Origin: Actinomycetota bacterium | Lineage (GTDB): Bacteria; Actinomycetota; Thermoleophilia; Gaiellales; Gaiellaceae | Length of the DNA stretch: 17,454 nucleotides | Reading direction: 5' to 3' | Assembly (NCBI GenBank): GCA_005884155.1 | Contig: VAXD01000050.1 | Coordinates: 1-17,454 of the forward strand | In this document: piece by piece, positions 5,989 through 13,780 of the stretch | Layout: the number at the start of each line of letters is the position of its first letter | Numbering within the stretch: position 1 is the first letter of the stretch | Notes under the pieces: model-generated | Database searches by the model: none | Seen by the model: only the letters and a program-made list of their open reading frames with translations | What the model was told of the DNA's origin: nothing | Translations under genes and position numbers: made by a program

Positions 5989-6878
5989 GCGAGGCGCTCC
6001 TTGGCGAACTCCACGAAGGCCTGCGCCGCGCGGGTCGGCGAGCGCCCGGCCGCGCGCACGAGCGAGATCTCGCGTGCCGGGTCGAGGCCTTTCACGCGGG
6101 CGGTCGCAAGCGTGCCGGCGGCCAGGTCGGCTTCGATCGCAGCCCGCGAGATGAAGGTGACGCCGTACCCGGCCGCGACCGCGGAGCGTGCGGATTCCTG
6201 CAGGCCCAGCTCGAGCCGCGGCTCGAGCTCGCGCAGCCGGGTGCCCGCGCGGCGGAGCTCGTCCTCCAGCACCTGGCGCACGCCTGCGCCTTCCTGCATC
6301 ACGATCAATGGCTCCTTGCGCAGGTCGTCCAGCGTGATCGAGCGACCGGCGAACCGGTGGCCGGGTGGGCACGCGAGCACGACGTCGTCGCGGAAGAACG
6401 GCTCGAAGGTGACGCCTCGGTGGCGGCGGGCGGCGCCGACGACCCCGAGCTCGAGCTCGCGCTCGGCGACTCGCTCGACCACCGATTGCGTGTCCGAGAT
6501 CGAGAGCGACACGGAAACGCCGGGGTTGTTCTTCTGGAACTCGCAGAGCAGCACCGGAACGACGGTGCTGCCGGGGCCGGTGGACGCGCCGACCTGGAGC
6601 GTGCCGCCGAGCTCACCACCGTCGGCCGCGTCCAGCTCGTCGAGCAGCTGCCCCTCGAGCGAGAGCAGCCGCTGGGCGCCGCGGTAGAGCGCCAGCCCGG
6701 CCTCGGTCGGCTCGACCCGGCGGCCGGAGCGGTCGAGCAACCTCTTCCCGAGCCGCTCCTCGAGGGCGCGTACCTGCTGGCTCACCGCCGGCTGAGTCAC
6801 CCCGAGCCGCTCGGCGGCCTGCGAGAAGCTCTGCCGCTCCACCACCGCGCAGAACGCTGCTAGTTGTCGCGTATCCAT
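5985..6878 (-). CDS. LysR-family transcriptional regulator
   Basis: 297 residues, normal for the family. The N-terminal winged helix-turn-helix is MDTRQLAAFCAVVERQSFSQ followed by AAERLGVTQPAVSQQVRALE (about residues 1-60), with a linker helix, then a periplasmic-binding-protein-like effector domain from about residue 90 (GTLQVGAST, CEFQKNNPGV, ACPPGHRFAG, VMQEGAGVRQ). It acts in the cytoplasm as a tetrameric DNA-binding switch. The effector is not known. The gene overlaps the dehydrogenase start in a GTGA arrangement, so they form one operon and the dehydrogenase probably handles a compound related to the effector. A palindrome of the LysR-box type lies just upstream, over the likely promoter, which suggests autoregulation. 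Confidence 0.92.
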   Translation of the reverse strand: MDTRQLAAFCAVVERQSFSQAAERLGVTQPAVSQQVRALEERLGKRLLDRSGRRVEPTEAGLALYRGAQRLLSLEGQLLDELDAADGGELGGTLQVGASTGPGSTVVPVLLCEFQKNNPGVSVSLSISDTQSVVERVAERELELGVVGAARRHRGVTFEPFFRDDVVLACPPGHRFAGRSITLDDLRKEPLIVMQEGAGVRQVLEDELRRAGTRLRELEPRLELGLQESARSAVAAGYGVTFISRAAIEADLAAGTLATARVKGLDPAREISLVRAAGRSPTRAAQAFVEFAKERLA

Positions 6879-6886
6879 AAGCGATC

Positions 6887-6892
6887 ATTATG
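6887..6892 (-). promoter_or_regulatory. -10 hexamer (CATAAT) of the LysR gene
   Basis: CATAAT on the minus strand matches TATAAT at five of six positions and lies eight bases before the LysR ATG. Transcription would begin close to the start codon. It overlaps the edge of the palindrome at 6891-6913. Confidence 0.5.
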
Positions 6893-6913
6893 CCGAGAGT
6901 CACACTTTCGGCA
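6891..6913. promoter_or_regulatory. LysR-box-like palindrome upstream of the LysR gene
   Basis: TGCCGA (6891-6896) and TCGGCA (6908-6913) form a perfect 6-bp inverted repeat with an 11-base spacer, the size typical of LysR operators. It lies 13-35 bases before the LysR start and covers the space between -10 and -35. Binding here would be expected to block or reshape transcription of the regulator and the dehydrogenase behind it. Confidence 0.55.
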
Positions 6914-6996
6914 CATTTCCGTGACAGACACGTGCGCCTTTGCAGGTTACGATCGCCTCGGGGAGGAGGTCGGGCGAACCGAACTAAGGGACCAGG

Positions 6997-7020
6997 GGCC
7001 CGACGCGGTTCCGACGGGCC
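6997..7020. repeat. Inverted repeat upstream of the sugar transferase gene
   Basis: GGCCCG (6997-7002) and CGGGCC (7015-7020) are complementary across 12 bases. A second possible pairing, CGCGG (7004-7008) with CCGCG (7019-7023), competes with it. The repeat lies before the presumed transcription start, so it would act as an operator rather than an RNA hairpin. In GC-rich DNA such repeats arise by chance, so support is weak. Confidence 0.25.
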
Positions 7021-7031
7021 GCGGGACGCTC

Positions 7032-7037
7032 TAGCAT
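7032..7037 (+). promoter_or_regulatory. Possible -10 hexamer (TAGCAT) of the sugar transferase gene
   Basis: TAGCAT lies six bases before the GTG at 7044, with TTCCGA 17 bases upstream (7009-7014) as a weak -35. No Shine-Dalgarno site is present before the GTG. Confidence 0.4.
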
Positions 7038-7043
7038 CACAGC

Positions 7044-7757
7044 GTGGCCACGCCCAAGCCTGGCGCGGGCTCGCCGGCGGCGCCGCAGCCGCGCCCGAGC
7101 GACTCGTTCATCCAGCGCTTCGCGCAACGCGCGCACGGCTCGCCGAAACGGCGCGTCGACCTCGAGCTCCGCGCGCTCGACGTCCTGCTCGCGGGCTTCT
7201 TCCTGATCCTCTCGCTGCCGCTCCTGCTCCTGATCGGCGCATCGCTTCTGTTCACCAGCGGCACCCCGCTCTTCTACCGTGGCGACCGGGTCGGCCGCGG
7301 CGGGCACATCTTCCAGATGCTCAAGTTCCGGACGCTGCGCCGCGGCGCGGAGGAACGGCTCGGTCCCTACCTCGGCGCCGAGCTGGTCGAGCGCACCCAC
7401 GCCGAAACGACCCGCCTCGGCCGCCGGCTCCGCGCGATGCAGCTCGACGAGCTCCCACAGCTCTGGAACATCCTGCGCGGCCACATGAGCTTCGTCGGGC
7501 CGCGCCCGATCCGCCCGCGCTTCTTCGAGCAGCTCGCCGGCGAGCTACCGGCCTACTGGCAGCGGCTCGTGGTCCGGCCCGGCCTCACCGGATTCGCGCA
7601 GGTGCGCCGAGGCTACGACACCTCGATGGCCGAGAAGCTCGCGCACGACCTCGAGTGGATCGCAGACCGCTCGGTGCCGCTCTACCTGCGGACGCTGGTC
7701 GCGACCGCGTTCCGCGTCATCGGCCAGTCGCTCCGCGGTCTCGTCCGAGCGCACTGA
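7044..7757 (+). CDS. Bacterial sugar transferase (polyprenyl-phosphate sugar-1-phosphate transferase, PglC/WcaJ C-terminal type)
   Basis: 237 residues. The family transfers a sugar-1-phosphate from a nucleotide sugar to a polyprenyl phosphate carrier at the inner face of the membrane, the first step of a glycan repeat. A basic segment (RRVDLELRALDVL, 36-48) precedes one hydrophobic re-entrant helix (48-70), then YRGDRVGRGGHIFQMLKFRT (78-97). The catalytic Asp-Glu pair is in LDELPQLWNILRG (134-146), followed by MSFVGPRP (148-155) and RPGLTGFAQV (178-187). The size shows the minimal single-membrane-segment form, without the multi-pass N-terminal domain of WbaP/WcaJ. A proline-rich tail of about 35 residues precedes the domain. 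The start is GTG at 7044. Its last 41 bases overlap the end of the convergent aldo/keto reductase. Confidence 0.92.
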   Translation: MATPKPGAGSPAAPQPRPSDSFIQRFAQRAHGSPKRRVDLELRALDVLLAGFFLILSLPLLLLIGASLLFTSGTPLFYRGDRVGRGGHIFQMLKFRTLRRGAEERLGPYLGAELVERTHAETTRLGRRLRAMQLDELPQLWNILRGHMSFVGPRPIRPRFFEQLAGELPAYWQRLVVRPGLTGFAQVRRGYDTSMAEKLAHDLEWIADRSVPLYLRTLVATAFRVIGQSLRGLVRAH

Positions 7758-8625
7758 GCTCTTCCAGCTCCTCGGGCGAGAGCTCCCAGTCGGCGGCGGC
7801 CGCGTTGGCGCGCACCTGCTCCGGCTTCGTCGCGCCCGCGATCACGGAAGCGACCGCCGGCTGCGATGCGAGTCCCGCGATCGCGAGCTCGAGCAGGGAA
7901 TGCCCGTGGTCGGACGCGAACTCCTCGAGCGCCTCGACCTGGTCGAACGCCTCGTCGGTGAGCCGGTCGGAGCCTTCGAGCCGCGACCCAGCAGGCGGCG
8001 GCTCACCGCGGCGGTACTTGCCGGTCAGCAGCCCACTCGCGAGCGGGAAGAAGGGAATGAACGCGACGCCGAGCTCGGCACAGCGCGGGAGGACGTCATC
8101 CTCAGGCGCCCGCTCGAGGAGGCTGTAGCGGTTCTGCAGCGCAGAAACCGGCCCTGCCTCGACTGCCTCGTCCAACTGCTCGACAGAGAAATTCGAGACG
8201 CCGATCGCGCGCACCGTCCCATCGTCCACGAGCTCCGCCATCGTCGCGATGGTTTCGGCGACGGGCGTCACGCCATCGGGCTGGTGGTAGTAGTAGAGGT
8301 CGACGTAGTCGGTGCGCAGCCGTTCGAGCGACGCCGCCAGCGCGCCGCGCATGTAGTCCCGCGTTCCCTTCGCGCCCTCGCCCATCCCGAACTTGGTCGC
8401 GAGCACAACCTGATCGCGACGCCCCTCGAGGATCTCGCCGAGGAAACGCTCGCTCTCGCTGCCCCCGTAGATGTCCGCCGTGTCGAGGAAGTTGATCCCT
8501 TCCTCGAGCGCGCTCTCGACGACGGCCCGCGTCCCGTCGAGGTCGAGGCGGCGGCCGAAGTTGTTGCAGCCGAGCCCGACCCGCGAGACCTGGATGCCGC
8601 TCGACCCGAGCTCGTGCATCCGCAT
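7717..8625 (-). CDS. Aldo/keto reductase
   Basis: 302 residues from the ATG at 8625; a second ATG two codons later (8619) or TTG/GTG further up (8652, 8640) are possible starts, but family members begin close to MHELGSSGIQVSRVGLG. The catalytic tetrad is visible: D48 and Y53 in FLDTADIYGGSESE, K78 in LATKFG and H114 in YYYHQPD. GVSNF, the usual strand after the barrel centre, and IAGATKPEQV near the C-terminus (NADPH phosphate binding) are present. It reduces aldehydes or ketones with NADPH in the cytoplasm; the substrate cannot be predicted. The gene is divergent from asnB and its 3' end overlaps the sugar transferase by 41 bases. No functional link with the neighbours is evident. Confidence 0.92.
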   Translation of the reverse strand: MRMHELGSSGIQVSRVGLGCNNFGRRLDLDGTRAVVESALEEGINFLDTADIYGGSESERFLGEILEGRRDQVVLATKFGMGEGAKGTRDYMRGALAASLERLRTDYVDLYYYHQPDGVTPVAETIATMAELVDDGTVRAIGVSNFSVEQLDEAVEAGPVSALQNRYSLLERAPEDDVLPRCAELGVAFIPFFPLASGLLTGKYRRGEPPPAGSRLEGSDRLTDEAFDQVEALEEFASDHGHSLLELAIAGLASQPAVASVIAGATKPEQVRANAAAADWELSPEELEELSALGRDRGATGR

Positions 8626-8643
8626 CTCGGCATTCTGCACCGT

Positions 8644-8649
8644 TAGAGT
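8644..8649 (+). promoter_or_regulatory. Possible -10 hexamer (TAGAGT) of the asnB-ASCH-DUF354 operon
   Basis: TAGAGT lies eight bases before the GTG of asnB at 8658. No Shine-Dalgarno site is present, which fits a leaderless message. The hexamer lies in the short gap between divergent starts. Confidence 0.35.
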
Positions 8650-8657
8650 CAACCGCC

Positions 8658-10541
8658 GTGTGCGGGATCTGCGGGATCGCCTCCGCCAGCGGGCCCGCCG
8701 ACCCGGAGCGGCTGGCGCGGATGAGCGCGACGCTCGTCCACCGGGGGCCCGACAGCGACGGGACGCTCATCGACGGGCCGGTCGGTCTCGCGGCGCGGCG
8801 CCTCGCCATCATCGACCTCGAGACCGGCGACCAGCCGATCGCGAACGAGGACGGGACGGTCCACGTCGTCCAGAACGGCGAGCTCTACAACTACCGCGAG
8901 CTCCGCGCCGAGCTCGAGCGCCAGGGCCACCGCTTCCGCACACACGGCGACACGGAGGTGCTCGTCCACCTCTACGAGCAGCACGGCCTCGACTTCGCTC
9001 GGCGGCTGCGGGGGATGTTCTCGGTCGCGCTCTGGGACTCGGCGGCGCGGCGGCTCGTGCTCGCGCGCGACCGCTACGGGATCAAGCCGCTGTACTACCG
9101 CGAGTCCGACGGCGGGCTCGAATTCGCATCGGAGCTGCGGGCGCTCCCGCGCGGTGAGATCGACCTCGACGCGCTCGAGGCCTTTCTCGCCTTCAACTCG
9201 ATCCCGGCACCGCTGACGATCTTCCGCGCTACGCGCAAGCTGCCCGCCGGCTACGTCCTCGTCTGGGAGGACGGCCGGGCCGGTGTCGAGCGCTACGCGC
9301 GGCCCGGGCCTGCGCTCGAGCTGCGCGAGGACGACGAGGCGGAGCTGATCGAGGAGCTCCGCGCGCGGCTACGCGACTCGGTTCGCGCGCACCTCGTCTC
9401 CGACGTCCCGGTCGGCGTTCTTCTCTCCGGCGGGATCGACTCGTCGGCGCTGACGGCGCTCGCAGCGGAGGAGTCGGCCGAGGCAGTGCGCACGTTCTCG
9501 ATCGGCTTCGAGGAGCGCTCCTTCGACGAGCTCGGCGACGCGCGCCTGGTCGCCGAGCGCTACGGGACGCAGCACCGAGAGCTGGTCCTGCGGCCGGACG
9601 CGGCGCTGCTCCTGCCTGCCCTCGCGGACGCTTTCGACGAGCCGTTCGCGGACTCGTCCGCGCTGCCAACGTACCTCGTCTCGCAGCTCGCCGCGCAGGA
9701 CGTGAAGGTCGCGCTCTCCGGCGAGGGCGGCGACGAGCTGTTCGGCGGCTACTACACGTACGTCGCGGACCTGCTCGCGCAACGCGCCGGCGGGCTCGCG
9801 CGGCTGGCGAGGCCGCTCGTGGAGCGGCTGCCGACCTCCACCGCCCGCGCGAGCCTCGACTACAAGGCGAAGCGCTTCGTCCGCGCGGCCCACCTGCCGC
9901 CGCTCGAGCGCCACCACGGCTGGAAGGAGATCTTCTCGCCCGCCGAGCGCGCGCGGTTGACGGGCCGGCGCAGCGAGTTCGACCCGGTCGACCTCTTGCG
10001 CGCCCGCTTCGCCGAGACCGAAGGCGCCGAGCTCCTGGGCCGGCTGCAGGACGTCGACTTCGGTGTCTACCTCGTGGACGACCTGCTCGTGAAGACCGAC
10101 CGCGCCTCGATGGCGCATTCGCTCGAGGCGCGCGTCCCGTTCCTCGACCCGATCGTGACGAACTTCGCGTTCACGCTGCCCGCGAAGCAGCGCGTCAGCG
10201 GCCTGCGCAAAAAGGTGCTGCTGCGCAAGGCGATCGGGCCGCTCGTGCCGGACCGGATCGTTCACGGCAAGAAGCGAGGCTTCTCGATCCCGGCGGCGGC
10301 CTGGCTACGCGGCGAGCTGGAACCCTTCGCGCGCGACACGCTCAGCGCCGACACGCTCCACCGCCAGGGCTTCTTCCGGCCGGAGGCGGTGAGCCGGCTG
10401 ATCGACCGCCACGTCGCCGGGGAGGAGGATCTCTCGCGCCAGCTCTGGGGCTTGCTCGCGTTCACGCTCTGGCACGAACGCCACGTCGAGCGTGAGCCGG
10501 TGGCGCTGCGGAGCGAGCGGCTGGAGGCGCTCGTCCGCTGA
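8658..10541 (+). CDS. asnB: Glutamine-hydrolysing asparagine synthase (AsnB family)
   Basis: 627 residues, full length. The GTG start is fixed by the family: removal of Met exposes catalytic Cys2 in MCGICGIAS. The N-terminal class II glutamine amidotransferase domain (about 1-215) has RGPDSDG (29-35), VQNGELYNY (71-79) and the GDTEV block. The synthetase domain (about 230-600) has the ATP-binding SGGIDSS (257-263), LSGEGGDELFGGY (353-365) and the KTDRASMAHSLEARVPFLD region. It uses glutamine and ATP to amidate aspartate. Relatives in polysaccharide loci are thought to amidate sugar acids, and with a sugar transferase just upstream and a DUF354 protein downstream that role is possible here. 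It leads an operon: the next gene starts inside its stop codon (CTGA). Confidence 0.93.
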   Translation: MCGICGIASASGPADPERLARMSATLVHRGPDSDGTLIDGPVGLAARRLAIIDLETGDQPIANEDGTVHVVQNGELYNYRELRAELERQGHRFRTHGDTEVLVHLYEQHGLDFARRLRGMFSVALWDSAARRLVLARDRYGIKPLYYRESDGGLEFASELRALPRGEIDLDALEAFLAFNSIPAPLTIFRATRKLPAGYVLVWEDGRAGVERYARPGPALELREDDEAELIEELRARLRDSVRAHLVSDVPVGVLLSGGIDSSALTALAAEESAEAVRTFSIGFEERSFDELGDARLVAERYGTQHRELVLRPDAALLLPALADAFDEPFADSSALPTYLVSQLAAQDVKVALSGEGGDELFGGYYTYVADLLAQRAGGLARLARPLVERLPTSTARASLDYKAKRFVRAAHLPPLERHHGWKEIFSPAERARLTGRRSEFDPVDLLRARFAETEGAELLGRLQDVDFGVYLVDDLLVKTDRASMAHSLEARVPFLDPIVTNFAFTLPAKQRVSGLRKKVLLRKAIGPLVPDRIVHGKKRGFSIPAAAWLRGELEPFARDTLSADTLHRQGFFRPEAVSRLIDRHVAGEEDLSRQLWGLLAFTLWHERHVEREPVALRSERLEALVR

Positions 10542-10909
10542 GCGACCTCCGGCCGCTCGAGCTTGGTTATCCCCGGACGGACTTGCGCCGGGAACTGGTC
10601 GGGGCCGTACTCCGGGGTGAGAAGACGGCGACTGCAGGCCTGCTCGAGGAGAGAGATGCGCCGCTAGGACGCGCGGGCGACCGGCGCGTCTTGCTCGGCT
10701 TCGACGAGGAGCCGGTCGCGGTGGTCGAGCTGACTGAGGTCCACGTCGTCCCAGCCGGCGACGTCGACCTGCAGTTCGCCCGCGACGAGGGTGAGGGCTT
10801 CGAGTCCGTCGAGGAGTGGCGCGAGGCCCACGAGCGCTTCTTCGAGCAGCCGATTCACGCAGACACGCAAATCGTCGCCGTCCGGTTTCGAGTGGTGGAG
10901 CGACTCTGA
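10538..10909 (+). CDS. ASCH-domain protein (probable CTG start)
   Basis: 123 residues if read from CTG at 10538. The conserved ASCH beginning, LELGYPRTDLRRELVGAVLR followed by GEKTATAG (27-34), extends well upstream of the first usual start codon (TTG at 10583), and there is no ATG or GTG between. CTG at 10538 overlaps the asnB stop as CTGA and has GGAGG ten bases upstream, so it is the likely start; reading from TTG gives 108 residues that lose the conserved beginning. ASCH domains have a PUA-like beta-barrel fold proposed to bind RNA, and some family members act on modified nucleosides; no catalytic role can be assigned here. The rest shows VLLGFDEEPVAVVELTEVHV and a C-terminal IVAVRFRVV strand. 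It overlaps the next gene in the same CTGA way. Confidence 0.75.
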   Translation: MSDLRPLELGYPRTDLRRELVGAVLRGEKTATAGLLEERDAPLGRAGDRRVLLGFDEEPVAVVELTEVHVVPAGDVDLQFARDEGEGFESVEEWREAHERFFEQPIHADTQIVAVRFRVVERL

Positions 10910-11910
10910 GGGTCTGGATCGACATCACCGCGCCGGCGCACGTACTCGTGTTCCGGCCGCTGATCAAGCTGCTGCGGGAGCGGGGAGACGAGGTCGAGGT
11001 GACTTCACGCGACTACGCGCAGACGGTGCAGCTGCTCGAGCTGCACGGCGTCCGGGCCGAGGTGCTGGGGCGCCATGGTGGGCGCTCTCGACTCGGCAAG
11101 GCGCGCTCGCTGACGTCACGGCTCCGGGAACTGCGGCACTGGGCTCGAGGCCGTGAGTTCGACGTCGCGCTCGCGCACGGGTCGCACGAGCTCACGATGA
11201 CCGCGCGCCGGCTCGGGATCCCGAGCGCGACGACCTTCGACTATGAGTTCGCCTGGCTGCAGCACCAGCTCGGCTGCCGGGCGGCGACGCGCGTCGTCGT
11301 GCCGGAGGCAATCCCGCCCGACCGGTTGGAGCGCTACGGCGTCCGTCCGCCGAAGCTCCGCCAGTACCCGGGCCTGAAGGAGGAGTACTACCTCGCCGAC
11401 TTCGAGCCCGACCCGGAGGCGCTTGCACAGTTCTCGCACGACCCGGCGCGCGCGCTGGTCGTCGTCCGCACGCCGCCCGACGTCTCGCTCTACCACCGCC
11501 GCTCGAACCCGCTCTTCCCGCAGGTCCTGCAGCACATCGGCCGCGACGAGAGGGTCGACGCGATCGTCCTCCCGCGGACGACGGAACAGCGCGACTTCGT
11601 GCGCGGGCTCGGATTGCCGTCCGTGCAAGTGCCGGACCAGGCCGTCGACGGCCAGAGCCTGATCGCGCTCGCCGACCTCGTTGTCTCGGCCGGCGGCACG
11701 ATGAACCGAGAGGCCGTCGCGCTCGGCGTCCCGGTCTACACGACGTACGGCGGCCGGCTTGGCGGCGTCGACGAGATGCTGATCCGAGAGGGCCGCCTGA
11801 TTCCGCTCTCCGACCCGCGCGCCCTCGACCTGCGCAAGCACGAGCATCGTCGCGAACGGGTCCGTCGCGACCCGGCGGAGATGCTCGACCTGCTGCTAGG
11901 CGGCCTCTAG
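10906..11910 (+). CDS. DUF354 protein (glycosyltransferase/UDP-GlcNAc 2-epimerase-like fold), CTG start
   Basis: 334 residues read from CTG at 10906. DUF354 proteins begin with a strand like M-(K/R)-(V/I)-W-I-D-I-T, and here it reads LRVWIDITAPAHVLVFRPL, so the CTG stands where the initiator Met belongs. GGAG lies five bases upstream and the codon overlaps the preceding stop as CTGA. An upstream GTG at 10816 would add 30 residues overlapping the ASCH gene and does not fit the family. The fold is of the two-domain GT-B type: HGSHE (91-95), a C-terminal domain with VVVRTPPDVSLYH (185-197) and SAGGTMNREA (261-270), the latter like the nucleotide-sugar site of MurG and UDP-GlcNAc 2-epimerases. 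The function is not proven; a role in glycan synthesis is an inference from fold and neighbours. Its last 15 bases overlap the convergent helicase gene. Confidence 0.82.
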   Translation: MRVWIDITAPAHVLVFRPLIKLLRERGDEVEVTSRDYAQTVQLLELHGVRAEVLGRHGGRSRLGKARSLTSRLRELRHWARGREFDVALAHGSHELTMTARRLGIPSATTFDYEFAWLQHQLGCRAATRVVVPEAIPPDRLERYGVRPPKLRQYPGLKEEYYLADFEPDPEALAQFSHDPARALVVVRTPPDVSLYHRRSNPLFPQVLQHIGRDERVDAIVLPRTTEQRDFVRGLGLPSVQVPDQAVDGQSLIALADLVVSAGGTMNREAVALGVPVYTTYGGRLGGVDEMLIREGRLIPLSDPRALDLRKHEHRRERVRRDPAEMLDLLLGGL

Positions 11911-13749
11911 CGCGGCCAGCAGCTCGGAGCCGTAGCGCTCGAGCTTGGTCGGGCCCACGCCGGGCACCGTGGCGAGCTCGTTGATCGTGCTCGGACGGCG
12001 GGCCGCGATCTCGGCCAGCGTCGAGTTGTGAAAGACGACATACGCGGGCACCTCGTCGCGCTTCGAGCGCTTCAGGCGCCATTCCTTGAGGGCGACGTAC
12101 GTCGGATCGTCGGGCTCTTCCGCGCGGCGAGTCGGCCTCGGTGGCGCGACCTCGACGCCGAGTTCGAGCAGGAAGCGGCTGGGCTTGGCTGACCACGTGA
12201 GGGCAAGATGCCGCTTCGCACGGGTCATGCCGACATAGAGCAGGCGGCGCTCCTCGTCCAGGGCGCCCGGCACACGGAGCGCCTGCTTGCACGGGAGCTC
12301 CTTCTCCTCGACGCGCGGGATGAAGACCGCCTCGAACTCGAGGCCCTTCGCACGATGGAGTGTGAGCAGGTGGACGCCGCCATGTGAACCATGCTGGAAG
12401 CGAGCCTTCAGCCACTGCTGCCAGTCGGCCACTGTCTTCGTGCCGTCGTCGAACTCTTCTGCGAGGCGGCAGAGCCGCCGTAGGTCGGCCTGGCGCACGA
12501 GCTCTCGTTCGCCGAGGCCGTCTGGGATCGGCTCAACCAGACCTTGCTCGCGCGCGACGCGCTGCACCTCGCCGGCAAGCGAACCGAAGCCGGCCCCGCG
12601 CAGGCCCTTGAAAAGCTGCCGCGCAGCGTCCCGGGCCAGCAGCGCCGCACCCTGGAACGGGATCTCCGCGTCGCCGAACAGCTCCTCGAAGTCGGCCGAG
12701 CGCGAATTGAGGCGGATCAAGACGGCCATCTCCTCGTAGCGGACGCCCTCCCCAGCGAGCTCCCGCACGCGCCCCAGCACGAACGCGCCCTCCTCCTCGG
12801 CCGAGTCGAAGCCCCGCAAGACCGGCTCCGGCCCGTCGCCGCGCGTCGGCCGCAGTGTCTTCTCCGCGCCGCCCAGCTGCGGCACGAGCCGGTTCGCGAG
12901 CGCGAGTACCTGAGGCGAGGAGCGGTAGTTCTCCTCCAGCCGCACGACCGTCGCGCCCGGGAACCGCGAGGACAACCCCAACAGCCACTCCGGCGACGCA
13001 CCCGTGAACCCGTAGATCGACTGGTAGTCGTCGCCGACCGCGCAGAGCTCATCGCCGCCGCCGAGCCAGAGCTCGAGCAGCGACTGCTGCAGCAGGTTCA
13101 CGTCCTGGTACTCGTCGACCGTGAACGCGCGGAAGCGCTCGCGCAGCGCGGCCAGAGCCCACTCGTCCTCCTCGTACATGCGCAAGCAGCCCTCGAGCAG
13201 GTCCTCGAAGTCGACCAGCCCGGCCGACTCCTTGCGCCGCTCGTACTCGCGGAACACGCGCGCCATCAGGTCGGCCGGAATCGGCGGCTCGTGCCCGTCC
13301 AGCCCGGCGCGATAGCCGTCAGGTGTCAGCCGCCGGTTCTTCCCCCACTCGATCTCGGTCGCGAGATCGCCTGCGGGCCGGAAGCGGTACGGCGGCGGCA
13401 GAGTGTTCCCAATTTGCCTCAAGAGCAGGGCTTTCGTCGAGAGGATCTTCCCCGGCGGCTCGCCTCGCGCACGCACGAGCTGCGACAGCGCCGCGGAGTG
13501 GAAGGTCCGCGCCTCCACTCCCGACACGCCGAGCTGCTCCAAGCGCCCGCGCATCTCGGCCGCGGCCTTGTCGGTGAACGTGACCGCGAGGATCTCGTCC
13601 GAGCGGAACGCGCCCGACGAGACCTGCCACGCAATCCGCCGCGTGATCGTCGTCGTCTTCCCCGAGCCGGCGCCCGCGAGGATGCAGACCGGCCCGCGCA
13701 CGGCCTCGGCCGCGCGTCGCTGCTCGTCGTTCAGCCCCTCCAGAACCAC
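11896..13749 (-). CDS. UvrD/PcrA-type superfamily I DNA helicase with C-terminal HRDC domain (UvrD2-like)
   Basis: 617 residues. It unwinds DNA with 3'-5' polarity using ATP, in repair or replication restart. Motifs in order: LAGAGSGKTT (24-33, Walker A), AVTFTDKAAAEM (55-66, motif Ia), VDEYQDVN (211-218, Walker B), VGDDYQSIYGFTGA (238-251), LEENYRSS (271-278), LLTLHRAKGLEFEAVF (461-476) and RRLLYVGMTRAK (501-512). The last 70 residues (PTYVALKEWRLKR to TVPGVGPTKLERYG) form an HRDC domain, as in actinobacterial UvrD2, though this version is shorter than the mycobacterial one. The start is GTG at 13749, 31 bases after the dehydratase gene on the same strand, so it could be co-transcribed or use its own promoter. 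The 3' end overlaps DUF354 by 15 bases. Confidence 0.93.
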   Translation of the reverse strand: MVLEGLNDEQRRAAEAVRGPVCILAGAGSGKTTTITRRIAWQVSSGAFRSDEILAVTFTDKAAAEMRGRLEQLGVSGVEARTFHSAALSQLVRARGEPPGKILSTKALLLRQIGNTLPPPYRFRPAGDLATEIEWGKNRRLTPDGYRAGLDGHEPPIPADLMARVFREYERRKESAGLVDFEDLLEGCLRMYEEDEWALAALRERFRAFTVDEYQDVNLLQQSLLELWLGGGDELCAVGDDYQSIYGFTGASPEWLLGLSSRFPGATVVRLEENYRSSPQVLALANRLVPQLGGAEKTLRPTRGDGPEPVLRGFDSAEEEGAFVLGRVRELAGEGVRYEEMAVLIRLNSRSADFEELFGDAEIPFQGAALLARDAARQLFKGLRGAGFGSLAGEVQRVAREQGLVEPIPDGLGERELVRQADLRRLCRLAEEFDDGTKTVADWQQWLKARFQHGSHGGVHLLTLHRAKGLEFEAVFIPRVEEKELPCKQALRVPGALDEERRLLYVGMTRAKRHLALTWSAKPSRFLLELGVEVAPPRPTRRAEEPDDPTYVALKEWRLKRSKRDEVPAYVVFHNSTLAEIAARRPSTINELATVPGVGPTKLERYGSELLAALEAA

Positions 13750-13755
13750 CGAGCC

Positions 13756-13761
13756 ACCCTA
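13756..13761 (-). promoter_or_regulatory. Possible -10 hexamer (TAGGGT) of the helicase gene
   Basis: TAGGGT on the minus strand lies six bases before the GTG at 13749. It is a weak match, supported mainly by the same spacing at other first genes in the window. No clear -35 is seen. Confidence 0.25.
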
Positions 13762-13780
13762 GCCCGGCCGACGGACGGGG

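Noticed and set aside
5766..6863. Plus-strand open frame of 365 codons across the LysR gene
   Set aside because: Shadow of the LysR coding sequence; no motifs and a composition dominated by Ala, Arg, Glu and Leu.
6921..6953. Second plus-strand promoter (GTGACA ... TACGAT) before the sugar transferase
   Set aside because: The spacing of 21 bases is too long for a usual promoter, and a closer hexamer at 7032-7037 fits the pattern seen at other genes.
10816..10905. GTG at 10816 as the start of the DUF354 gene
   Set aside because: It would add 30 residues read out of frame through the ASCH gene and unlike any DUF354 N-terminus; CTG at 10906 with its GGAG site fits the family.
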